Source of the DNA: Epichloe hybrida
Lineage: Eukaryota; Ascomycota; Sordariomycetes; Hypocreales; Clavicipitaceae
Reading direction: 5' to 3'
Assembly (NCBI GenBank): GCA_019022495.1
Contig: JAFEKR010000014.1
Coordinates: 124,001 to 188,000, forward strand
Length of the DNA stretch: 64,000 bases
Shown here: positions 43,990-57,791 of the stretch, piece by piece
How positions within the stretch are numbered: the stretch's first letter is position 1
Layout: every line of letters starts with the position of its first letter
Made by a program: the position numbers and the translations under genes
The notes under the pieces: generated by a model
Seen by the model: only the letters and a program-made list of their open reading frames with translations
What the model was told of the DNA's origin: nothing
The model's database searches: none

Positions 43990-46672
43990 GTATAGCCTTA
44001 TCCCTTTTATTTATAAATAATCCTTTATAAAGCTTAATACTAGGCTTAGGCCTAGGATTATTAAAGGTTTTAGGTAAAGGATTAAAACCACCAATTTCTA
44101 CTGAAAATTGGCCATTTTGTGTTAGTTATAGCCCTTGTAAATCATCTAAATCAGAAGGACTATTAATCTCTAAATCATTTAATTCAGAGATAGAAGTTTG
44201 TTTTTCTTTATAAAGTGTATATATTCTAAAAGGGATATTAGTAACTAAAGATCTAAGGTTATAATATAATACTTACTCTTTATATTCTTTTTGTAAATCT
44301 AAAAGAAGTAATTTAATAGTTTGTTAGTTAAGCATTAACTTCTTTTTAATTATAGCTAGATTTAGCCTAGGGTCTAATAATATTGCAAATAAATAAGGTT
44401 TATAAAATTATAATTACTTTCTATATCTTGAGGAAAGTATTTTTGTAATTTTTGTAAACCAATATTTAAGCAATCAATAAAGACCTAGCTAAATGGAGCA
44501 TATGAACTTTTCTAAAGGTATATTAGTAATCTTAATTTAGTAAAATATATAAGAAAAATATAACTTACATCATTCTTATAAGCAATTTGGTCTTCTTTTA
44601 TATTATTAAGATATTCATATATCCTAATAATAAAAATAGGGACTAACCCTAATGTATTATACTTTTGACTTTGTAAGATAATAGTTGGTTCATAAAAAAC
44701 CTCTAATATACTACTTAAAGTTGCTAAATCAACCCATTCTTAGGTTAAAGGCATAGCATCTTTTAAAGCAGCAATATTAGTATACTTATTTAATAAATTA
44801 ATAGCTTCTTTAAGTTCTAAAGAGGTATTAATCATTAAATAAGTAGAATTCCATCTTGTTTCATTTGCTATAGTTAAAAGGTTAGTATTATATAATTAAA
44901 TTTAATAGAATAGTAACTTACCAAGTGGAATCTTTATAATATTACTATTTTTAGCCATGAAACCAAGTCTTTTAGCTTCTTTTAAAGCTTTAAGCTAAGT
45001 TTTATAAATTCCTTAATTATTTTTTATAATAATAGCAATTCTTTTTAGCTTTCTAAGAATACCTAATAAATAAGTTAGTTAATAAGTATAATAGTATTTA
45101 ACTTAGTTTTACTTACCTTTAACAAAGGATTTAAATAATTTCCCCTTAGGTTAATTTTCAATAGCTTGAAATTCTTCCATTAAATAATGTAAATATTCGC
45201 TATTTTTAAATTCTTCTAAATTTTCAGAAGAAGATGTAGAATTTATAAATTTTATTATAATATCCTTAGTAACGATATTAAGAACATGTGCTATACATCG
45301 GATATCATAAGGTTCAGTAATAATATCATTATAATTCTTATTAATATAAGAAGTTATAAATGTATTATTATTATAACCATTATCTCTAGTAAAGCTTAAT
45401 AATATATTAGTATATTAAAAGTAATTATATAAATAAAGAAAATAAGTAAAAACTTACCTTATAATACTCTTAGCTTCTAAGTTATAGTCAAGAAGTAAAT
45501 TATTAAAGCATTTCTAGATATAAACTCTAGTATGTAAGCTAGAGAGATATTCAAAGCCTAATTATATTAGGTTAGTAAACTTTTAAAAGTTAGATTAATT
45601 ATTTGAAGTAAATTTACCTAAAAGCTTATATTCTAGCTTAAAATTAGGGTTTAGCTAACTAGCTATAACTCCTAAATAAGAATTTGAATAGGTTAAGGTC
45701 CAAATATCTAGTTAAATAGATATAAACCCTAGGTTTATAATTTAGTAATTTAGCTAAGAAATAAGTTCTTTTTTAGAAGTATTATATAAAGAATGAACTC
45801 TTTGAATAATACTTCTATAATTTAGTAAAGAAACTTTATTCTTATTACTTAAATTAAATTAGCTTAGCGTAAATAATAAAAGAAGGTAGTAAATTCCTTA
45901 CCTAGAATAATAACATAGTATGTCTTTAAAAGAGCTACTATCTATTATATTAAAAGCTAGGTTATTTTGTAACATAAACTTAATAATAAGAATAATAGCT
46001 TTTTCTGGTTAAAATTCTTCAGAGAGAGTATTATTTCAATGTCGTTTTTTTGATATAAATCTTGTTATAGAAGATTGATCGTCTGTTGTATATGTATCTA
46101 TGATTTCAGGCACTAAAATAGATTAGAATAAATAGATTAGTATTATTATAAGGGTTTTTAACTTACTAATAATCTTATTAGGTTCTTTCTCATTAGATAA
46201 AGAACTAGCAATATTTTTATGCTTGAATTTATAGTGTTAAACCCCATTAGATGCTTAAAAACAATTAACTTTTATTTTAAACCTAAAAGAACAATTAGGT
46301 TGAGTACAATAGCTTATAATAACCCTATCCTTATAAGGATTAATCTTAGATAATTCAAAATTAAATAAGTTATGGGTAAAAATATAGGCTTTTGTACTAA
46401 ACACATAATTATCCTGATTTTCAGGGAGTTTTTCGTAGGGGCCTAACTGGCTAGGTTCTAAGTTACTATTAGAAATAGTAAAAGAAGAATCTAAGGTTGA
46501 TTGAGTCATTGTAAAGATAAATAAGCGTAGTTATAAACTTAGAATATAAAGTGAATAGTTGTTAAATAGTTGTTGAATAGTTGTTAAATAGTTAAAGAAA
46601 AAAAAACGGATAGAAAGAGAGAATTTACTTGTATTATATAGAAAAGTAAATAAAGAATAAGTATAAATCTTA

Positions 46673-47077
46673 AATTTACTGCCTATAGCTAAAATTTACT
46701 ACTAATAGTTATATTTTACTACCTATAGCTAGAATTTACTACCTATAGCTAGAATTCGCTACCTATAGTTACATTTTACTTCCTATAGCTAGAATTTACT
46801 ACCTATAGCTAGAATTTGCTGCCTATAGCTAGAATTTGCCGCCTATAGCTAGAATTTGCCGCCTATAGCTAGAATTTGCCGCCTATAGCTAGAATTTGCC
46901 GCCTATAGCTAGAATTTGCTACATATAGCTAGAATTTGCTGCCTATAGTTACATTTTACTTCCTATAGCTAGAATTTGCTGCCTATAGCTAGAATTTACT
47001 ACCTATAGCTAGAATTCGCTACCTATAGTTACATTTTACTTCCTATAGCTAGAATTTGCTACCTATAGCTAGAATTT
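46673..47077. repeat. Degenerate 20-bp tandem repeat, about 20 copies
   Basis: Head-to-tail copies of a 20-bp unit like GCCTATAGCTAGAATTTGCT, with variants that differ mostly by C/T and G/A, and a second unit type (AGTTACATTTTACTTCCTAT) recurring at about 46,767, 46,947 and 47,027. It lies just upstream of the hAT transposase start and stops at the gypsy LTR. Confidence 0.9.
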
Positions 47078-47279
47078 TGTGAGAACAGAGGGATAGCTAG
47101 GCAAGAGGTATAGGGGCGTTTGTATATTAACTAAAGCTTGCTAGGTCTAAGTGTGTTATACATACGAGTTACTAACTTATAGCTAGTAACTTACTAGTGT
47201 TACGTAAACCTAGCCCTAGGGCGTAGTATGCTTACCTAGTCGTACACTAGTGCACTAGTATTATAAGTAAGGCCTTATA
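47078..47279 (-). repeat. Gypsy 3' LTR
   Basis: 202 bp; on plus TGTGAGAACAGAGGG ... CCTTATA. It is co-linear with the copy at 59621-59822. Confidence 0.88.
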
Positions 47280-50200
47280 ATTACCCCCTTACTTTTAGCT
47301 AGGCTTCTAAATAGCTTTTAGTAAGTACTATATAGCTATTTACTAAGTAGTAGCTATACTAAAATAATAATAAATAATATTAGTGTTTAAGTATAAATTT
47401 ACCTATAACTCCCTATTATATTACTAACTTTTCCCTTTCTTATCTATAGTAAACTTTTCCTTAAATACTATTATATTATTAGTTACTATAACTTTACCTT
47501 TACTACTAGCCTTATTATTAGAATAGAATTAGTTAGGGAAAGCATTAAAAGCATTATTATTATAGCTATCCTTAATATCTATTTAAGAGAATATTCCTAT
47601 ATATATTATTTATACATAGGTTATATAGACTTTAAGAAAAATCCTTTAGCTAAGCCTAATATCCCTTAGATTAACTATTAATTCCTTAGCATACTAACTA
47701 CTATTATTAAAGGGAAATATTTAAAGTATTATATCTAGTGTGTTAAATATAGTAATACTTATAAGATAGTAAGTATATTATATTCTTTACTTTTTTAGTC
47801 CCTAATTACCTATATTTCTTTAGGTAATACTAACTATATAAGGGGATTTTTTAAATTTTCTTACTACCCTTAATTAGGTAAAAACTTTAATAAATACCCT
47901 AAGTAATTAGGACCCTAATAACCCTAATAATTATATATTTTCTAAGGTAACTCGCCGCTATTTTAGCACCTATTATCTAAACCTTATTTTAAGGTTTAAT
48001 TACGCTAATATAGCTTATTATATTTCCTTTAGTTTAACTAAGGCTACTAAGGTCTATTAGGTATATTTTATTATATATTCTCTAGACCTTTACTTACTCC
48101 CTAGGTAAGCTACTTTAGCTATATATAATTAGTATATTATTTTATATTAGTAACTTTTAGTTACTATATATCCTACCCCTGCCTTAGGGATTATAAGTTA
48201 TTACTTCTCCTTTACTACTTATTTACTAACTTTTATAGCTAAACTACACTATATATTATAATTCCTAGAAGAGAAAAATAACTTTATAGCTATAATATTA
48301 TAATCTAGGATTTATACCCTAGGGGGTAGTAAAGCACTAGTTTTTCTAGGTAATAGAGGTAGTGGTTTAGGAGGATAAGAGTAAGGGTACTAAGTACCTC
48401 CTTTATAATAGTATTATTTTGATATATAAGGGGGTAACTATAAAAGAGTTTCCTATAAGACTCCCCTCCTTATAGGTATCTTTTCTTTTATTATTTAGTA
48501 AATAGTTTAATAAAGGTTTTAATTAAAGTATAATAGTAGCTAATAAGGCTAGGCCTTTTTTATAATTACCTTATACCTTATTACTTATAACTTACTTATA
48601 TCTTACTATACTTTCTACTTATTTTACTTTAATAGAAAGCTTAAATTATATATTAAGCGCCTTCTATATTTTCTAATATTACCTATTAATCATATTTGCT
48701 TAGCTAGCCCTTCTATTTTACTAGGTATTTATTACCTTTATATGTCTTCCTATAATCCCTAACTTCTTTAACTTTAAACTTATTATTATTATCTTTAAGG
48801 TCTAGTATTAGTATATCCTTATCTAAGGTATTTTCCTAGTAATTCTATAGCTCTAATAGGCTAATATAAAATATATTATATAGTTAGCTTTACTTATTAA
48901 GTAGCGCTAGTTAGTACACTTATTTACCTATAGTATTAAGTATTTAAAATAGCCTAATAAATCTTAGGTTTAGCTTTTATTTTATATCCTTAAGCCTAAT
49001 ATTCTTTACTAATAGTAATACTAAGTCTTCTCTTTTTAAGGTTATTAGCTAATATCTCTAGTTATAGTACTTTACCTACGCTTTAGTAGCCCTTACCTAG
49101 TTATATACTAGTTTCTTCCTAACCTTATATAGCTTTTTAATATATATATAAGCCTCTAGGACCTCCCTCTCTATACTCTTACCCTTAAGAGTAAGGTAAA
49201 ACTTAGGTAAATAGCTTATAAGAGTGTAATTAAGGGAGTAGCCTATTATCTTATTAATAGTATTATTATATATAAATTAAGCTATTAGGAGTAGCTTTAG
49301 CTATAGTTATTAGTTCTCTTTAATAAAACATTATAAGTAATACTTAAGTACCTAATTTATTCTCTTTATTTACCTATTAGTTTAGGGGTAAAATACTATT
49401 AAAAGCCTTTACTTTATATATAACTAGTAATATACCTCTAACTAGAATTAGCTTATAAATACTAACCTTCTATTAAATATAATACCCTCTAGCGCTCTAA
49501 ATTATAGCTTAATCTCCTTATAGAATAACTTTACTAATTTAGCTATATTAATTATAATCTTTATAGGAAGGAAAATAAAGTACTTAGTAAATTAGTCTAT
49601 AATTACTAGGATTAAATTAGTCTCTTACTTACTTAGCTACACTAGTAGTAAACCTATAATAAAGTCTATTAAGATCTTTACTTATAGTTACCTTAGTATT
49701 AGTAGTAATTTAAGGCTTCTATAGGGGTAGTGCTATCTTACTACTATATACTAGTATACTTTATAGCTAGATATATAGTTTAAAATAGCTTTACTTATTA
49801 CTAGCTACTAATAGTAATATTTTAGTAACTCTAAAGTATATTTAGTCCTAAAGTAACTTACTAATAAATTATTATAGTATAGCTATAGAAGCTCCTATTA
49901 TAAGATAAGCTCCTATAGAATAACTACCTAGTCTTTATATATTAGGAGGCCTCTTATACTATATAACTATAAACTAGCTTTTCCCCTCCCTTTTACTTAG
50001 GAGTTAACCTTACCTTTATACTTTTATAAATATAAATCTTAGTCCTATACCTTTTATAGTAGTTATACTAATAGTTTATTTACTATAAATTAGTAAGGAT
50101 TTAGTAATATAATAGCCCCCTAAATTACTTATACTATACTAATATCTTAAATACATACTACCTTCTTCTTAAAATTACCCTTATTTAGTTAACTTATTAC

Positions 50201-51210
50201 TAAATCTATAGTAGCTAACTAGCTTTTTACTTAGGCTACTCTTACCTTAGTAGGTTCTAAGACTAGTATTATACTATAACTTCTTTAATATATTAGTACT
50301 TCTTCCTTTACTATATAAATATTTACTATCTTTCTTTAAAGCTCTAGTAAGAGTGCCTTATTTAATATAGGTTTACCCTTATAATTAGACTTTCTTAATA
50401 GTATATCTATAGGGTTACTTTTCCTTAGTCTATACTTAATTATAAAATAGAAAAGGTAAAGGAATATATACTATTATACCTATCTTCTATTTAGCTTTTA
50501 CTACCTTATAAAGGTTTATAAGTTATAATAGTCTAATAGGACCTTTATAAGTATCTCTATGCCTTTAATATAATATTACTAGTATTTAAATAACTTTACT
50601 ATAGTAAGTAGCTCTTAATTAGCTATACTATAGTTATATTTAGTGTTTATAAACTTCCTTAACTAAAAGGCTACTAAATACTAATAGCCCTTATTATCTT
50701 ACTAAGATAGGATTCTTACTATTATGAAAATTAAGGTATTTATCTTAATATATACTACCTAACTTAGGTTATAGTATTAGAGTAAAGGCACTTACTAAAA
50801 GGTATCTTTTAGCTAGTTAAATACTAACTACTTCTTTTCTCTAAATATAAACCTCCTAGTTTAAATACTATTTTAACTACCCTTTATTAATATATAAAGA
50901 AATACTATAATCCTAGAGTATTTATAGATAAACTATTAGTAAAAGTTATAAAACCTAAGAAATAACTATATATCCTTAAAACTTATTAGCTTCTTCTATT
51001 CTCTAATTATATTAACCTAGTAAGTATTTATTAATATCCTATTAATAGAGAGAATAAACCCTAGGAATTTTACTAATTCCTTATAGAAAGAGTACTTAAA
51101 GGGTTTTATATATAACTTTACTAACCTTATATATTTAAGGACTTACTTAATATATTTAATATGCTCCTTCTTTATCTTAGAGAAAATTAAGATATTATTT
51201 AAATATACTA

Positions 51211-51226
51211 TATAAATAGTATTAAC
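51211..51226. repeat. LINE target-site duplication, left copy
   Basis: TATAAATAGTATTAAC is repeated exactly at 57776-57791. The gypsy RT reading frame continues across the pair when the LINE is removed. Confidence 0.88.
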
Positions 51227-54200
51227 CTTCGCACAAACTTCCGCACCGCTCTAAAGGTCTGGAATCGCCTCTAAAATACAAACTACATTAATATTTGAAT
51301 TCCTTGCCTCTGTTTACCCCTCCCTATAATATTATATTGTGATAGAGCTAGTAGTAGGAGTGTAAACATGCTAATAGTAATTAACTTAGGAGAAGGGGGG
51401 CTAGTATAAAGCTACTACTACCTAAATATAGGAATAGGATAGTTTAATATTTAGAGCAGCGAGAATGACCCTATGATAGACTAGAACTAATTTAAATATT
51501 TAGATAATACGAAATACTATAATAAAATTATAAGCCTTATCCCTAGTAATAAAGTTACTTAGGTGTAGTATATTACTAAAGCTATTACTAGATAGGTAGT
51601 AGACTATACCTAAGCTAAAGTAAAGGTAATAAACTATAATAATAGTAATATTTATATTACTAAAGAAGCCCTTAAATAAGCTCTTAAAGAGGCTATTAAA
51701 GAAGGAGCTAAAGGAAGTAATACTTTAACCTAGGTAAGTATTACTACTAGCCTAGCCCCTAAATAAATGAATAGCTTACCTCCCTCTCTCTAAATCCCTA
51801 GTAAATAGGACTAAGAGGTACTTATTAAAGGGAATACTATCTAGGAATTGCTCTAGTCTAGGGGCATGGAAGATATAGTAATAGTAGTAAATAAAGCTAT
51901 AGGCTAGACTATAGTAGTAGTAGCTAGAAGACTCCTTAGTAAGGACATAATTATTATCTTTAAAGGAAATGCTACCTAATATAAAGAAGACTAAAAATGG
52001 ATTACTAAAGCATTTAGGCTGGAGGTAACCCTTTACTATTACGTACTTAGTGTTATTATTAAAGGATTCCTAACTAAACACGCCTCTCTTAAGAACCTAG
52101 TAATAGAAATTAGAAAGGCTAATAAGGTAAACATAGTAAAGGTAATAGTAAGATAACCCTAGGGCAAAGGCACCTAAAGAACTACTCTAGTACTAGGCCT
52201 AGCTAAAGTAAAAGATACTAATAAGATATACTAAGATAGTATAGTTTTTAAAGTAAAGCTTTTCTAAACTAAACTATATAATAAGACCTTATAACCCTAA
52301 TAGTGCTATAATTACTTCTAAACTAGCTATATAGCTAAGTTCTATAAGGTAGCACTAAGGTATAGTAGGTATAAAGCTAGCTATTATAAGAATAAAGAGT
52401 CCTTTTACCTAGTAAAAGATAAATAGGTAAAAGAGAACTATATCCTATGCTCTAGACTATACCTAGCCTAGTTAAGGGACTATCCTATCCTAAAAGAGAA
52501 GTAAAACGCCGCTAGAGTAAGATATCTTAAATAGCTCTCTTACTTTACTACCTACTCCCTAAGTAAAGGCTTAACTACACCCTATAAGAGACTTAGTATA
52601 GTAGTAAAACCTATTATTATAGTAAGTAAAAAGAGAGGATACCTTATAAATATAGAATAAAGCGCTAAATAACTAAGATTAGGAAGTATTAGATAGTATG
52701 TGAAGTAACTTAGAGCTAGAATAGAGCTAGTATAAGATAGTAGTAACTAATAACCCCCCTAATTAATATAATAATGTTATAAGTCCTTTTCTAGAATATA
52801 AATAAGAAGAATAAACTAGTATATATAGCGCTTTATTACTAGACTAATATAGATATAATCATAATCTAAGAATAGGAACATATAAGAAACCCATGGCCCC
52901 TGGCACTAGGCCTTGCCTAGTTCTAACTTATATATTATAACGGATATAATATAGTATATATAAATAAGAAACATAGAGTAGGGTTGTGGTTAGCCTAGGG
53001 GGGGACTAACTAGTTACTAGTAAAGCTATAAGGAGTTAATATTTACTCCCTTTACTTAGAGGGATATAGTAATAACTAGAACACCCCTATTTATATAATT
53101 AACCTAGAGAAGCCCTATAACTAAAGCATATTTATAGGTAACTTTAACTAAAAGCACCCCCTCTAAGACAAGCTAAATAGGAAAACTAATAAAGTAAATA
53201 AACTACTAGAGTTTATAGACTAGTAGAGGCTTAGACTTATTATACCCTAGGGTAAGCCTATAAGATAATATAAAGATAATAAAGATAGCACTATTAATCT
53301 AGTATAGGCCACACTAGATATTAGAGTTTACTATAAAGGCGCTAAAGATATCCCTAGATCTAACTATATCCTATAACTAATTAGTATCTTTAACAAATAG
53401 TAGGAAGCTATCCCCTAGGTTCTTAGATATATATAGGGAGCTATAAACTAACTATACGTAAAGGCAAAGGCTATGATTAGACTCTAGCCTAAGAACATGC
53501 TAGACCTATATAATAAAGAGGGAATAAATAACTATATAATATAGCTTATTATAAGCCTATAATAGATTATAAATAAGGTAGTCCTAAAGAAAGCCTAGGG
53601 ACTCCCTAGCCTAGAGGTATAGTAGTTAAGGAAAGCCTAAGAGTTAGTTAGTAAAGTAAGGTAAGCTAAGAGATAATAAAGACACTAGAGAACTAATATA
53701 AACTAGTAAGCTTACACTAAGGCAAATAAGAACTAAGAATATGTTATAAGGGAAGAGAAAAGAAATATATAGAGGGATATATTATAAAAGGCTAATATAT
53801 AGGAAAAAGACAGAGGGGTCTAGAGGCTTAAGAGATAGGCCTAGCTTTAAAGCTAGGCCCCCCTAGAGCTCCCTAGACTCCCTAAGCTAGAAAGAAGCAA
53901 AAATAACCCTAACCTAGCTACTATATATAATAATAAAGCTAGCATACTAGTATAAAGATTTTTCCCTAAGCTAATAGTAGACCTCTTATATATACTAGAC
54001 TTCTCCTTCCTAGAGCTAGAAAATACACTATTACTAAATAAAAAATAATTTAGGTAAGAGAAAATTAATAATATCCTAGTAAATATAGCTAGTTAGAAGG
54101 CACTAGGGGATAATAAACTCCTAGTAGGCCTTATTAAAGCCTATAATAACCTAGCTAAAGATACTATAGCTAGGCTCCTAAATATAATCCTAGAAATAGA

Positions 54201-57200
54201 ATACTTCCTAGCTTACTTCTAAACTATAAGGGTAGTAGTAATTAGGAAACCTAGTAAAACCACTAAGGAAATAAGGAGAGCTAATATATAAAGACTAATC
54301 TTACTACTTAATATAGTAGGAAAAATTATAGAAGTAGTAATAGTAAAGTAACTTATAGCCTTTACTAAGGTAAAGGGGCTACTCCCTAAACTCTAGATAG
54401 GTAATAGGATAAATAGATTAATAGAAACCATAATAAGAGTTCTTATTAAATACATTAGGGAGGCCTAGGGTAAAGGTAGTATTACCTTACTAGCATAAAT
54501 AAATATATCTTTAGGGTTTAATAAAGTTAGCTACCTATACCTAATATACCTGCTTATAAAGATAGGAGTCCTATAATAGCTAATAGTAGTAATATAAAGC
54601 TTCCTTATAAATAGAATAAGCTAGCTTAGCTTTAATAAAGGACTTTCTAGACTATTTATAATTAAGGCTAGTACTCTATAGGGTTTACCTCTCTCCTTAA
54701 TTCTCTTCTTACTTTACTTAGTAAAGCTTTACATCTACCTCTAGGCTATTCTAAGTATAGTAGCTATAGGATTTATAAATAATATAAATATAGTAGCCTT
54801 TAGTAAGAATATAGTATAGACCTAGAGAAAACTAGAAGCTATGTAAAAAATCTATAAGAAATAGGTAAAGTAAGTAAGAGTTAAGTTTAACCTAGCTAAA
54901 ACTAAACTTATATACTTTAGTAAGTCCTATAGACCTCCTTAGGCTAGAGTCTAACTTAAAGTAAAGGAGATAGTGCCTATAGAATTATATAGATTCCTAG
55001 GAGTGTAAGTTAATAAAAAACTTAACTAGAGTGCCTATAGAAATATCCTTAAGGGCAAGTTAGCCTAGTAGTAGCTTACACTCTCTAAGCTAGTAGCATT
55101 AGCCTAGGGATATAGCTTTAGGGATACTAGACTTCTATATATATAGGTAGTCTAGCCTATCCTTACCTATAGAGCAAGCGCTTACTACACCCTTACTAAG
55201 AAAGAAGAAAAGCTAAGAGAAGTAGTAAAAAGCTTTATAGTAAATTAATTAGCCTATCTCTAGATTATTATAGGGGTATTTAAGGCTATACTTATTATAT
55301 AACTAGAGGTTAAGACTTATATCCCCCCCCTTAACCTTTACTTAAATAAGATAAAGTAAAGGTTTAAAGATAGAATTATTAATAGTAGGATAGTAAGAAT
55401 AATCTAAGCTATAGCTAACTTAGTTATAATAGTACTACACCGTAGAAAAAGACCCCTACCTATTAATAATAAGCTAGACATGAATATAGACAAGGAATAG
55501 AAGAAATATTAGGAGAACTAGCATAATAAGGAGAGGCTAGCCTAGAGTAAACACATTAGAGAACTAACTAAAGACTAACTACCCTCCTATAACCTAAAGG
55601 AAATCTAGGAATTCCACACTAATATAGATAAGCATATCTCTTTAATAATTATCTAACTACACATAGGAAAGATAAGCCTAAATAAGTTCCTATTCTAAAG
55701 AAAGGTTCCTAGGGTGGTTTTGCCCCTATATAGCTATAGTTAAGCTATAGAAGACTAATACTACATACTAGTTAATTATAGTAAATATAACTATAGGTAA
55801 CCTTAGCAGCGATGGCCCGCTGACGTATAGGAGGCGAGGCTAGCCCTAAACAAACCTTAAAAAGCAAAATATTTAGCTAAATGGTTCCTTAGTATAAGAT
55901 AACTCTAATATTACTTATTAGCATAGGAGCTAGCTATAAGATAGCTTAGAATACCTCCGGACCTAGGCTAACTTTATTAATAGATAGAAAACCTTCTAAT
56001 TATAAATCTAGTATAGGGGATAGAATAGATGGTATAGGCATAGAGGTAGGCTAGGGGAGGGACTAATTTTATAATTTATAATCATAATAGAGAATATTTA
56101 GGTCTAGAACTATTATTAGATTAATTTTAACTATAAACTCTAGGTATTATAAGTCCTACTAGCCTACCGCTACCCCTACTCTAAACTAAAATTAAGCTAC
56201 TACCTTATTTCTCCTCTAGGACAGGGGTTACACCTATAGCTACCTAGTCATAACTCTTTATAGGGATAATAGTAAGTAAGAGATAGTTTGTCTCCACTAT
56301 ATACACGTTAAGGCATATAAGCTAAAAGATAAGCTTAGTATGCTATTCCTTAGAGAAACTAGCCTAGTCTAGGCCTACTGCTAAGGCGCTTTATTTCTTT
56401 TTTGCCTAATTACTAGTGTAAAGCTTCTTAACCTAGTCCTAGAAGCCTTCTAGAGTCTATTAAGAAGGATATTAGAGCTAGAGCAAACCTACTACTAGGC
56501 TAGGGTAAACTTACCTTACCCTTATTAGCTATAGTAGCCTAGGTCTTAACTAACCACTAGTGCTTATTTTAGTTACTAGATATATTTAGCTATATAGCGG
56601 ATTAGACATAGAACTAAGCTAGAATAAAGGCAATTATTACCTAGTGGTATTAATAGTTCTAAACCTAATAGTTAAAACACGCGTTAGTGGCTGCCCTTAT
56701 CTAGCAAGTTAGCCTTATTACTAAGCTAAAGCAAGGCTAACCTACTAATAATAAGATAGCACTAATACCTAAGGTCCTAAATTAAACAAGACTTATAGGA
56801 CATGTATTAGACTTCTCTTAGTGCACTAAGCTAAGGTAAATTAGCAGTAGACTAGGCCTAGAATAGAGGCAAATATGACTTATAGATAGACCCTTTTCCG
56901 TTACCTATATGTATTACTTCTTAGTTATAGACTTCCTTAGGAAGTTCTTATACTCACGAGATTCCTAGGCGGATTAGAGCTAGACAAGTAGTAACACTAG
57001 AGTACTTATAGCTTCTAGCGCTATTATACTAGATTTATTCTAAATCTGTAGTAAATATTAGTAAATAACCTAACCCTAGCCTAGGATAGCCTTAAATAGC
57101 TAGAAAGAAAAGAAAAACCTATAGGAAGTTTAATATAAAGAGAAGAAAGAGACTAGGACCTTAGGGGGGGGAGAGCTCTCTTTTATACCTATGGAGGGGG

Positions 57201-57775
57201 GGGGGGATAATTTAGATAACTTACTTAAAAATAAAGCATAACGTAATTAATGAATCTAATGACACATAAGCAATCTTAACCTAGGACTATACTAGTTTAG
57301 GGCTATAACTGCCCTCCCCCTATGCTAATTAAACAAAACTAGGTGCTTAGACTTTACTAGATATATAAGGCAGAGGCAAGCTAGAGATAGCTAAAAAGTA
57401 GGGCTATAGAAGAGTTAGCACGAAAGTAAATAAGAAGTGAATTAACGCTATAAATCTAGATTTACTTTACCCTAGCCTAAAGTAAAGAGACTTAGGATAG
57501 ATGTGTTATTATACTAGAATAAGACTAGAAGGGGCTTATTCTATATATTTTTCCTTTCTTTTTTCTTTTTAATAGGATAAGGCTAGCGTAAGCTAGTAAT
57601 AAATACCTACGATAGGAAACACACTAAGCGGCGCAGACCTGTGACAGGGCTGGCGCTAGCCTATACACAGACGTAAGGGGGTTTTTCTTCCTAGTATAGG
57701 GTTTTCCCTTTTGACTTAGTACTAGGAGTACTAGTAATAGCCATCTATAGAGCTAACTAGCGTAAATAATATATA
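51227..57775 (+). mobile_element. Tad-like LINE retrotransposon relic
   Basis: A 6.5-kb insertion in the gypsy RT flanked by a 16-bp target duplication. On the plus strand, ORF1 has degraded CCHC-type knuckles from about 52,301. An endonuclease region follows (IGNFNQKHP at 53134 for the usual GDFN..HP). The reverse transcriptase covers about 54,300-55,000, with GLPLSLILF and the catalytic FVDD-type motif mutated to GFINNINI at 54769. The 3' part to 57,775 is unassigned and ends in an AT-repeat tail. The 5' start is the GC-richer CTTCGCACAAACTTCCGCAC. Multiple stops make it inactive. Confidence 0.85.
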
Positions 57776-57791
57776 TATAAATAGTATTAAC
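57776..57791. repeat. LINE target-site duplication, right copy
   Basis: Exact copy of 51211-51226. Confidence 0.88.

Larger units (their letters stand above)
39894..46509 (-). pseudogene. hAT transposase relic
   Basis: Reading begins at ATG 46509 with an 84-codon open frame containing a BED-type zinc-finger start (YCTQPNCSFRF; then HYKFKH), and continues through scattered TAA/TAG stops. Recognisable blocks are RCIAHVLNIVTKD (about 45,262-45,306) and the C-terminal dimerisation region with FNQGGNIITNQRTKL and LILLKNWL (about 40,055-40,165), ending at TAA near 39,894. Several intron-like GTAAGT donors are preserved. The stops I checked sit where CAA or CAG would fit. The copia insertion at 40376-43989 separates the last part of the frame. 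Confidence 0.75.
39269..46672 (-). mobile_element. hAT-superfamily DNA transposon, split and right end missing
   Basis: The left end is proposed at CAGAGAATTGTA (39269), a CAGAG-type hAT terminus followed by repeated TTGTAATT/TTGTAGTTG motifs in both orientations up to about 39,440, as in subterminal transposase-binding sites. The transposase is encoded on the minus strand and is split by the copia element at 40376-43989. No matching inverted terminal repeat was found before the gypsy LTR at 47078, so the right end is lost or unrecognised, and 46672 is only the start of the right-hand repeat array. Confidence 0.65.

Noticed and set aside
39541..47077. Possible CRISPR-like arrays
   Set aside because: Repeats are directly head-to-tail with no unique spacers, and the genome is fungal.
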